Shown here piece after piece: positions 1-5,988 of a stretch of DNA of 5,988 nucleotides. The notes under the pieces were generated by a model. The model did no database searches. It was not told the DNA's origin and saw only the letters and a list, made by a program, of their open reading frames with translations. The stretch is from Lachnospiraceae bacterium (GTDB lineage: Bacteria > Bacillota_A > Clostridia > Lachnospirales > Lachnospiraceae), in contig JAFXWR010000328.1 in the NCBI GenBank assembly GCA_017542725.1, positions 1-5,988 on the forward strand, read 5' to 3'. How positions within the stretch are numbered: the first letter of the stretch is position 1; each line of letters opens with the position of its first letter. The translations under genes and the position numbers were made by a program.

Positions 1-1536
1 GAAAACAAATCACTTAAAAACGATTCTGGTATTAGTCCTACTAAGAAACGACATAAAAAATATAAATTCCCACCAACGAGTTTCTTGCATAGAACTGAGA
101 AATCAACAAAGAATACCGACCCAAGCTTAAATGAGAAGGCAGGAATCTTAGTCGAAACTCTTAAACAATTTGGTGTTGGAGTCACAGTAACAAACATAAC
201 AGTTGGACCATCTGTGACAAGATTTGAATTAAAACCTGATATCGGTGTAAAGATTTCAAAAATTCTTTCACTTGAAAATGATGTAAAACTTGCACTTGCA
301 GCAAGTGAGATTAGAATTGAAGCCCCTATACCTGGTAAGTCAGCTATAGGTATAGAAATTGCAAATGCAAAAAGTAGTGGTGTATTACTTGGAGATATAG
401 TTGCAACTACTGAATTTAGAAATGCAGAATCAAAATTAACTGTTGCTATAGGAAAAGATATTTCTGGCAAATCTATAATTACTGATTTAAGAAAAATGCC
501 ACATCTACTTATAGCTGGTGCGACTGGTTCTGGTAAGTCTGTATGTGTAAATAGCCTTATAACATCCCTTATATATAAAGCAAGCCCAGAGGATGTAAGA
601 CTTATAATGGTTGACCCTAAGGTTGTAGAACTTCAGATATATGACGGTATACCACATCTTCTAATACCTGTGGTTACTAATCCAAAAAAAGCTGCAGGAG
701 CACTTAACTGGGCTGTATCTGAGATGACGAGAAGATATAATTTAATTCAAGAGAAGAGAGTTCGCGATATTGAGAGTTACAATCAAGCTATTGAAGGTGA
801 CATAGATAAGATAGGTGTGAATGAAGATAATGAGGCATCACTTGAACCTGTAAGCAAACTGCCTTATATAGTTATTATTATAGATGAGTTTGCTGACCTT
901 ATGATGGTGGCATCTAAAGATGTAGAGAATTCAATTATGAGAATAGCACAACTCGCAAGAGCCTGTGGAATCTATCTTGTAATTGCCACTCAGAGACCAA
1001 CAGTCAATGTAATATCAGGTAGTATAAAGACAAATGTACCAAGTAGAATTTCTTTTGCTGTGTCATCTGGAATTGATTCTCAGACAATACTTGATAGAAG
1101 AGGTGCAGAAAAATTACTCGGGCATGGAGATATGTTGTATTTCCCACAAGGAATCCCAGAGCCTATAAGAGTACAGGGCTGTTATGTGTCAGAAGAAGAA
1201 ATATTAAATATAGTAAATTTTGTTAAAGATGATAATGTTGTATATGATGAAGTAGCTGAAAATGCAATTGAGAAAGGTGTTACTGGAGAAAGTGGAGGCA
1301 GCGGCTTCGACCCAAATGAAAAAGACGATATGTTTGTAGAAGCAGGAAGGCTAGTCATAGAGCAGCAAAATGCATCTATAGGTATGCTTCAAAGAAGGTT
1401 TAGAATGGGATTTAATCGTGCAGCAAGAGTTATAGACCAACTTGAAGCAGAGGGAGTGATATCAGCTCAAGATGGCAAAAAGCCAAGAGAAGTTTTGATG
1501 AATATAGAAGATTTTAGAAATAAATTTGGAGGATAA
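1..1536 (+). CDS. ftsK: DNA translocase of the FtsK/SpoIIIE family, 5'-truncated by the window edge
   Basis: This is an ATP-driven, septum-located double-stranded DNA pump that clears chromosome DNA through the closing division or sporulation septum. The frame is open from base 1 and has no stop before TAA at 1534-1536, so 511 codons are visible. A TTG at 85 is internal: family-like sequence (YKFPPTSFL) already precedes and spans it. Visible parts in order are the end of the linker (codons 1-20), the alpha/beta motor with Walker A GATGSGKS (nt 517-540), the HLLIPVVTNPKKA motif, Walker B ending IIIDEFADL (DE at nt 883-888), the ATQRP motif and GAEKLLGHGDML. A GESGGSG linker follows, then the C-terminal winged-helix gamma domain (about nt 1324-1500, with GFNRAARVIDQLE), which in this family reads oriented chromosome motifs. 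The N-terminal membrane domain lies outside the window. Family assignment is firm; ftsK versus spoIIIE cannot be settled here. The last two sense codons form the ribosome-binding site of the next gene. Confidence 0.97.
   Translation, partial: ENKSLKNDSGISPTKKRHKKYKFPPTSFLHRTEKSTKNTDPSLNEKAGILVETLKQFGVGVTVTNITVGPSVTRFELKPDIGVKISKILSLENDVKLALAASEIRIEAPIPGKSAIGIEIANAKSSGVLLGDIVATTEFRNAESKLTVAIGKDISGKSIITDLRKMPHLLIAGATGSGKSVCVNSLITSLIYKASPEDVRLIMVDPKVVELQIYDGIPHLLIPVVTNPKKAAGALNWAVSEMTRRYNLIQEKRVRDIESYNQAIEGDIDKIGVNEDNEASLEPVSKLPYIVIIIDEFADLMMVASKDVENSIMRIAQLARACGIYLVIATQRPTVNVISGSIKTNVPSRISFAVSSGIDSQTILDRRGAEKLLGHGDMLYFPQGIPEPIRVQGCYVSEEEILNIVNFVKDDNVVYDEVAENAIEKGVTGESGGSGFDPNEKDDMFVEAGRLVIEQQNASIGMLQRRFRMGFNRAARVIDQLEAEGVISAQDGKKPREVLMNIEDFRNKFGG
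1528..1532 (+). promoter_or_regulatory. Shine-Dalgarno site for the MBOAT gene, inside the translocase stop region
   Basis: GGAGG lies within the final Gly-Gly codons of the translocase, 4 bases before the ATG at 1537. It is a strong match to the anti-SD sequence but sits closer to the start than the usual 6-9 bases. It supports the first ATG over the in-frame ATG at 1552, which has no comparable upstream match. The N-terminus from 1537 (MLFSSMLFLWIFLPI) also matches the typical start of MBOAT proteins. Its position implies that translation of the two genes is coupled. Confidence 0.75.
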
Positions 1537-3021
1537 ATGCTCTTTAGTTCCATGCTATTTCTATGGATATTTTTACCCATAGTAATAATAGTTTACTACA
1601 TTTTAAATTCAATATTTCAAAGTTCGGTTGCAAGAACTCGCATAAAGAACACTTTCCTTTTGATTACAAGTCTAGTTTTTTATGCATGGGGTGGCATTTA
1701 TTTTCTTGCCATAATGCTTTTCTCAATACTTGTCAATTTCACAGGCGGGTATATAATTTCAAAACTTAAAATTAGGCAAAAGTTTTTGAGAGGATTTGTC
1801 CTTTTTGTTACTATAGTATTAAATTTACTTAACCTTGGATATTTCAAATATTTTAATATGATAGTTGCAATTATAGAGCAGGCGATGACACATAATGATA
1901 CAGCTACTTTTTGGACAAATATTCTCTATATGAGAGGTACTGTGGAACTTGGATTTGAAAAAGTTGTATTGCCAATCGGCATTTCATTTTTCACTTTCCA
2001 AGCTATGTCATATGTTATAGATGTATATAGAAAGGAAGCAGAGAGCCAGAGAAATATTTTTGATTTTGGACTTTATGTAGCACTTTTCCCGCAGTTAATT
2101 GCAGGTCCTATAGTTAGGTATTCTGATGTAGCACTTCAAATTAATAATAGAGAAGAAAATTTAGATAAGTTTACTAGAGGCACAAAGAGATTTTGTTATG
2201 GACTTGGTAAGAAAGTGTTACTTGCAAATACCTTTGCCCTTGTAGTTGACAGCATTTGGCAACTTGATTTAAATAATATTGGCTTTTGGTTAGTATTATT
2301 AGTAACTATATCTTATGCTTTTCAGATATATTATGACTTTTCTGGATATTCTGATATGGCAATTGGACTCGGTCTTATGTTTGGATTTGAGTTTAAAGAG
2401 AATTTTAACTATCCATATATAGCTCTTTCAATTACTGATTTCTGGAGAAGATGGCATATATCTCTTTCTACTTGGTTTAAGGAGTATGTGTATATACCAC
2501 TTGGAGGAAATAGGCATGGTATATTTAGAACCTGTCTAAACTTGATGATTGTATTTTTGCTAACTGGTATCTGGCATGGTGCTAATTTTACATTTATTAT
2601 CTGGGGCGTAGTGTATGGAATTATACAGATAATCGAGAAATTATTTTTACTTAAGTTACTTAATTTCAATAAGATTAAAATTATAAATTGGATATATACT
2701 TTTACAATAGCAACACTCTTGTTTTTAGTATTTAGAAGCAACAATATATTTGAGGCAATGACTCTTATAAAGCAGTTTACGACATTTGAGTCAAAATATA
2801 ACATAATGACATATCTATCAATGAAATATATTGTAACTCTAATAGTCGCTATATTATCTATGGGAATTATTCAGTCACTATTTGGAAGGCTTTATAAAAA
2901 AATTAGCAATACATTTATAGTAAACTTGGTAGATGCTCTAATTCAATTAGCAATACTTGCTATGTCTATACTTAGTATAGTTGAAGGAACATATAATCCG
3001 TTTATTTATTTTCAATTTTAA
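1537..3021 (+). CDS. MBOAT family membrane-bound O-acyltransferase (AlgI/PatA/DltB-like)
   Basis: This 494-residue polytopic membrane protein is close in length to AlgI-type enzymes. Family members take an acyl group, usually acetyl, from a cytoplasmic donor and pass it across the membrane for transfer to an extracytoplasmic polymer. Long hydrophobic stretches run through the whole protein, beginning at residues 3-22. Diagnostic motifs in order are FFTFQAMSYVIDVYR, QLIAGPIVRY (186-195), QIYYDFSGYSDMAIGLG (from 263), FWRRWHISLS with His307, the YIPLGGNR loop, and LTGIWHGANF with His347. The His in this last motif is the invariant, presumed catalytic residue of the family. All hallmark residues are present, so the protein looks functional. 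The stop is followed directly by the ATG of an SGNH/DHHW protein, the usual partner of AlgI/PatA proteins. The acceptor is unknown; adjacency to murE makes a wall polymer plausible (inference). No D-alanyl carrier or ligase gene lies nearby, so I do not call it DltB. Confidence 0.93.
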   Translation: MLFSSMLFLWIFLPIVIIVYYILNSIFQSSVARTRIKNTFLLITSLVFYAWGGIYFLAIMLFSILVNFTGGYIISKLKIRQKFLRGFVLFVTIVLNLLNLGYFKYFNMIVAIIEQAMTHNDTATFWTNILYMRGTVELGFEKVVLPIGISFFTFQAMSYVIDVYRKEAESQRNIFDFGLYVALFPQLIAGPIVRYSDVALQINNREENLDKFTRGTKRFCYGLGKKVLLANTFALVVDSIWQLDLNNIGFWLVLLVTISYAFQIYYDFSGYSDMAIGLGLMFGFEFKENFNYPYIALSITDFWRRWHISLSTWFKEYVYIPLGGNRHGIFRTCLNLMIVFLLTGIWHGANFTFIIWGVVYGIIQIIEKLFLLKLLNFNKIKIINWIYTFTIATLLFLVFRSNNIFEAMTLIKQFTTFESKYNIMTYLSMKYIVTLIVAILSMGIIQSLFGRLYKKISNTFIVNLVDALIQLAILAMSILSIVEGTYNPFIYFQF

Positions 3022-4407
3022 ATGTTTAAGAGATTTCAAAATATAATATTTATCATACTATTTATGATAGTTCTTGCAGGACCGATGGTTTCTTGGTCTA
3101 TATTGTCATGGTTAAATATCGGTTATCCAGAAATTATGGAAACACTTGATTTTGATTTAAATGAAAAAAGAAACAAAGCCACTTTGAGTGAGGCTATAGA
3201 CTTATCAAAGATAACATATGAAGTTGAAAATTACTATAATGATAGATTACCATTTAGGTCAGTACTTATTTCATTTAAAAGATATATTGATGCGAAGGTT
3301 GAAGAACCATATAAGGATAATATAGAAGGAAAACTACTTAAGCTTTTCTCTAAAAAGAAAGGTGGCACACTACTTGATGATAATGTCATAACTATAAATG
3401 AAGATAGATTCATGGATGATGCAGTAGATAAATATTTAAATCATGGGCTATATAAAGAAGAGATAGACCCATATGATGACACTATAGAGTTTCCAATCAA
3501 ATATTTAAATAATCCAAGAGTTATAGTTGGCCAGAGTAATTGGCTCTTCCTCAATGAAAATAATATTTCATATTATCAAGGCACAAATAAAATAGCAACT
3601 GATTCCAATATGAAAAAACACATTGAATCATATGTAAGACTCAATGAGATGTGTAAAATTGTTGGCAAAGAATTCGTGATTTTAATTTGCCCAGAAAAGG
3701 AAGAAATTTATCCTGAGTATATGCCAACTATGGAGATAGTTGATAGTGTTGAAGTTCCTATTGATGTGAGAGAATATATTAAAAAGAACACTGATGTAAA
3801 ATACATCTATCCTAAAGAAGAATTGTTAAAATATAAGAAAAATTATCTTGTGTACAAAAAGTATGACAGCCATTGGAATTCTGTTGGTGGGTATATAGCT
3901 GCAAATGAATTGAAAAAAGCACTTGGATTAGATATCATACCACTTCGCGATTTGAAACTCAAAAAAGAACCAGCACTTGATGCTGATCTTGCATATTATG
4001 GCAATACTTCAGTAGATACATTGCCAATGTCTTTTAAATATGTATTTGAAAATTATAAATTAAATCATTATCCTGAGAGAATATTTGTAAAAAATCCTAT
4101 AACAATGGATTCGTATACAACTCACTGCAATCAGGGATTTGATAAAAAGGTATTTGTGATTGGAGATTCATTTAGAGAATCAATGCAAGAGTTTATCATA
4201 AAAGATTTTAAGGAGTTATATTACAATACTTTTACCAATGCAACTGAAGGTTTCATCAAAGAAGAAGTTAAAAGAGCAGACACAATAGTCATAACTCTTG
4301 TAGAAAGAAATGAAGGAATTGTTTTACCACAGCTTTGCGATATCATTTACAATATTTTAGGAGAGTATAGAAATGAAATTGATTCATTCATTAGAGACAA
4401 TAATTAA
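3022..4407 (+). CDS. Membrane-anchored SGNH/DHHW-type protein, probable O-acetyltransferase partner (AlgJ/AlgX-like)
   Basis: This 461-residue protein has one N-terminal hydrophobic segment (about residues 7-30) and no lipobox, so it is probably anchored with its domain outside the cell. AlgJ/AlgX/DHHW-like features are an early YYNDRLPFR motif (71-79), GQSNWLFL with a following YYQG (from 170), YDSHWNSVGGY with Asp282 and His284, VIGDSF with Ser383, and VERN (427-430). By analogy with AlgJ and AlgX, Asp282, His284 and Ser383 would form the catalytic triad that moves acetyl from the MBOAT partner to the polymer. The second position of the DHHW motif is Ser here. A charged stretch at about 108-160 (KKKGG, then many Asp/Glu) lies between the N-terminal motif and the core and looks like an insertion or linker. 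The start abuts the upstream stop, and no Shine-Dalgarno match is visible. The next ATG (3064) would cut into the membrane segment, so 3022 is preferred and translation is probably coupled. The class is well supported; enzymatic activity and acceptor are inferred. Confidence 0.88.
   Translation: MFKRFQNIIFIILFMIVLAGPMVSWSILSWLNIGYPEIMETLDFDLNEKRNKATLSEAIDLSKITYEVENYYNDRLPFRSVLISFKRYIDAKVEEPYKDNIEGKLLKLFSKKKGGTLLDDNVITINEDRFMDDAVDKYLNHGLYKEEIDPYDDTIEFPIKYLNNPRVIVGQSNWLFLNENNISYYQGTNKIATDSNMKKHIESYVRLNEMCKIVGKEFVILICPEKEEIYPEYMPTMEIVDSVEVPIDVREYIKKNTDVKYIYPKEELLKYKKNYLVYKKYDSHWNSVGGYIAANELKKALGLDIIPLRDLKLKKEPALDADLAYYGNTSVDTLPMSFKYVFENYKLNHYPERIFVKNPITMDSYTTHCNQGFDKKVFVIGDSFRESMQEFIIKDFKELYYNTFTNATEGFIKEEVKRADTIVITLVERNEGIVLPQLCDIIYNILGEYRNEIDSFIRDNN
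4359..4363 (+). promoter_or_regulatory. Shine-Dalgarno site for the Mur ligase gene, within the upstream coding region
   Basis: AGGAG (extended to AGGAGAG) ends 9 bases before the ATG at 4373, a normal spacing. It lies inside the SGNH gene, in another reading frame, and supports a murE start that overlaps the end of that gene by 35 bases. Confidence 0.8.
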
Positions 4408-5800
4408 TGGATTAGACTATGAAGTAATTAATGGAGATATTAAAAATGTTGAAATCAATAATTTAGTTTATGATTCTCGATTAGTCAAAAAGGATGACTT
4501 TTTTATTTGTCTAAATGGATCAAGATTTGATTCGCATACAAAGATTTTAGAAGTAATTAAAAGCGGAGCGAAGGCAATAGTAGTTGAAGAAGGCAATAGC
4601 AACATTATAAATTTTAAATTTCCAAATGATATCATAGTTATTTCTACAAAGAATAGTAGATATGCACTTGCATTAATATCAAAGCATTATTTTGATGACT
4701 CATCTGATAAACTTAAGATTATTGGCATTACAGGAACTAAAGGAAAAACAACTACAACTTTTATGATTAAGAGTATATTAGAGGAATGCGGTCATAAGGT
4801 TGGTATGATAGGGACTATAGGGATATTTATAGGAGATGAGCACATAATAACTGACAATACAACGCCAGAAAGTTATGTCTTATATGAGAGTTTTGCCAAG
4901 ATGTTTGATAAAAATATAGATTATGTGGTCATGGAAGTTTCTTCTCAAAGTTTAAAGTATAATAGAGTAGATGGAATTAACTTTGAATATGCAGTGTGGA
5001 CAAATATAGCATCGGAGCATATAGGCGAAAATGAGCACAGTGATTTTGATGACTACTTAAATTCAAAACTCAAAATTTTTGCAAAGTGTAAAAATGCAGT
5101 TGTAAACTCTGACACTGATTATCTTGATAAGATAATAGATATCTGCAAAAAGAATAATGTCAAATTGTATCTTAAAGATGGAACTAAAAAGTTTAAACTT
5201 ATGATGCCAGGTGCATATAATATTGATAATGCAAACCTTGCTTATACATTTGGGAAGGCTATAGGAGCTACTGATGAAGTGATTAGCCGTGCACTTGAAA
5301 AGACTATAGTACCTGGAAGATGCGAACTTGTGTACAAGGATGATGATTTTAAGGTTATAGTAGATTTTTCATATGAGAATAATGGAGCTCTTAAATTTTT
5401 AAATACTATTCGTGAAGAAAATCCAAAAAGAGTAGTAACAGTATTTGGCTGTGGTGGAAATAGATCAAAGGATAGAAGATATGGCATGGGAGAAGTCGCT
5501 GGTAAACTTGCTGATTTTGTAGTTTTGACTGCAGATAATTCAAGATTTGAAAAGACAATTGACATAATTGCTGACATAGAGACTACACTTACAAAATATA
5601 AGAAAAAAGATGACATAGATTCAGGATATATTATAAGAGAAGATAGACGAGAAGCTATAGAGTATGCAATTAAAAATCATAAGAAGGGTGATGTGATTTG
5701 TGTCATGGGGAAGGGTCATGAACCACTTATGGAAATGAATGGAGAGAAAGTTAGATTTTTAGATAGAGAAGTGATACTTGATATAATAAATAATTTATAA
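4373..5800 (+). CDS. murE: UDP-N-acetylmuramoyl-tripeptide synthetase (MurE-type Mur ligase), probably meso-diaminopimelate adding
   Basis: This cytoplasmic ATP-dependent ligase adds the third amino acid to UDP-MurNAc-L-Ala-D-Glu. At 475 residues it is near the usual MurE length. The N-terminal UDP-binding domain has YDSRLVKKDDFFICLNG. The central ATPase domain has P-loop GTKGKTT (121-127), TTPES, EVSSQ (188-192, usually EVSSH), SEHIG with His216, and Lys232 at the position expected to be carbamylated. PGAYNIDN (279-286) and PGRCE with Arg316 follow. The C-terminal domain has VDFSY (330-334, usually VDYAH), GCGGNRSKDRR, DNSR (388-391) and GKGHE (446-450). Retained Arg391 and Glu450 favour diaminopimelate over lysine, although the classical motif is DNPR. 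All core Mur residues I can align appear present. The overall style resembles a Clostridial MurE subgroup, from memory, which can coexist with a canonical MurE. Substrate is therefore less certain than family. Confidence 0.93.
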   Translation: MKLIHSLETIINGLDYEVINGDIKNVEINNLVYDSRLVKKDDFFICLNGSRFDSHTKILEVIKSGAKAIVVEEGNSNIINFKFPNDIIVISTKNSRYALALISKHYFDDSSDKLKIIGITGTKGKTTTTFMIKSILEECGHKVGMIGTIGIFIGDEHIITDNTTPESYVLYESFAKMFDKNIDYVVMEVSSQSLKYNRVDGINFEYAVWTNIASEHIGENEHSDFDDYLNSKLKIFAKCKNAVVNSDTDYLDKIIDICKKNNVKLYLKDGTKKFKLMMPGAYNIDNANLAYTFGKAIGATDEVISRALEKTIVPGRCELVYKDDDFKVIVDFSYENNGALKFLNTIREENPKRVVTVFGCGGNRSKDRRYGMGEVAGKLADFVVLTADNSRFEKTIDIIADIETTLTKYKKKDDIDSGYIIREDRREAIEYAIKNHKKGDVICVMGKGHEPLMEMNGEKVRFLDREVILDIINNL

Positions 5801-5806
5801 GATTGT

Positions 5807-5988
5807 ATGGACAAAGTTTTTGCAAGTATAATTGTTGACATTAGTGTTGAATCCTTAAATAAACCTTTTATCTATGTTATACCCAAGGAACTTGAAAACG
5901 AGATAAAAGAGGGTGACAGGGTTATTATTCCCTTTGGCAAGAATAATAAAGATAAGGAAGGATATGTACTTGAAATATTAAATCTTGA
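5807..5988 (+). CDS. priA: Primosomal protein N' (PriA replication-restart helicase), N-terminal fragment cut by the window edge
   Basis: Sixty codons are visible and the frame is still open at the right edge. The translation has the PriA N-terminal DNA-binding domain pattern: a beta strand VFASIIVDI (4-12), NKPFIYVIP (18-26, family L(D/N)xxFxYxVP), then GDRVIIPFG (36-44) and GYVLEIL (52-58). PriA binds the 3' end of leading strands at stalled forks and reloads the replisome. The helicase and zinc-binding parts lie beyond the window. ATG at 5807 is the only available start, since the murE TAA at 5798-5800 is in the same frame two codons upstream. No good Shine-Dalgarno sequence precedes it, so it probably depends on ribosomes finishing murE. 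The match is short but characteristic. Confidence 0.88.
   Translation, partial: MDKVFASIIVDISVESLNKPFIYVIPKELENEIKEGDRVIIPFGKNNKDKEGYVLEILNL

Noticed and set aside
85..87. TTG as a possible start of the translocase gene
   Set aside because: The same frame is open from base 1, and the residues before it (YKFPPTSF) already look like the FtsK/SpoIIIE motor boundary, so the codon is internal.
1563..1769. Open frame of 68 codons in another frame of the MBOAT gene
   Set aside because: It lies wholly inside a well-supported gene, has no ribosome-binding site or recognisable motif, and its Phe/Cys/His-rich composition fits a shadow frame.
2409..2804. Minus-strand open frame of 131 codons antisense to the MBOAT gene
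   Set aside because: It mirrors the conserved MBOAT core and shows no family motif; AT-rich hydrophobic genes often leave such open antisense frames.
1537..4407. MBOAT/SGNH pair as DltB/DltD of the D-alanylation system
   Set aside because: No DltA ligase or DltC carrier gene is adjacent, and the second protein's DSHW and GDSF motif layout fits AlgJ/AlgX/DHHW proteins better than DltD.
5559..5564. TTGACA hexamer inside murE
   Set aside because: No acceptable -10 hexamer follows at 16-18 bases, and the site is within conserved coding sequence.
5242..5616. Minus-strand open frame of 124 codons antisense to murE
   Set aside because: It covers conserved Mur ligase motifs on the other strand, is Ser-rich with no recognisable domain, and has no independent support.
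5835..5863. Promoter-like TTGACA followed 17 bases later by AATAAA
   Set aside because: The -35 match is perfect but the -10 is poor (4 of 6), and it lies inside the conserved N-terminal coding region of priA in an AT-rich genome.

Overview
The window is AT-rich (GC roughly one third, judged by eye), has AGA-dominated arginine codons, and carries Gram-positive style genes. The MurE variant resembles the form I associate with Clostridia. It most likely comes from a low-GC Bacillota genome of the class Clostridia, possibly Lachnospiraceae or a relative. That placement rests on protein flavour and composition, not on a marker gene.

Five genes lie on the + strand with almost no non-coding DNA. 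In order they are: the C-terminal two thirds or so of an FtsK/SpoIIIE DNA translocase (cut by the left edge); a complete MBOAT membrane O-acyltransferase (AlgI/PatA/DltB-like); a complete membrane-anchored SGNH/DHHW-type protein (AlgJ/AlgX-like); a complete MurE-type Mur ligase; and the first 60 codons of the primosomal helicase PriA (cut by the right edge). The junctions are TAA|ATG, TAA|ATG, a 35-base overlap, and a 6-base gap. I see no promoter, terminator, tRNA, rRNA, CRISPR array, mobile element or sizeable repeat. The layout fits one polycistronic transcript that enters from the left and leaves on the right.

The translocase (chromosome segregation at the septum) and PriA (replication restart) are chromosome-maintenance genes. 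MurE adds the third amino acid of the peptidoglycan stem peptide. The MBOAT/SGNH pair between them has the architecture of two-component machines that carry acyl groups, usually acetyl, across the membrane onto an extracytoplasmic polymer such as alginate, peptidoglycan or secondary wall polysaccharide. Its position beside murE suggests a cell-envelope substrate, but the sequence does not identify that polymer.

I did not find a clearly new system. The points most worth a second look are the acyltransferase pair in a housekeeping operon, the two consecutive in-frame TAA-ATG junctions with different ribosome-binding signals, and departures from the usual motifs in the MurE.
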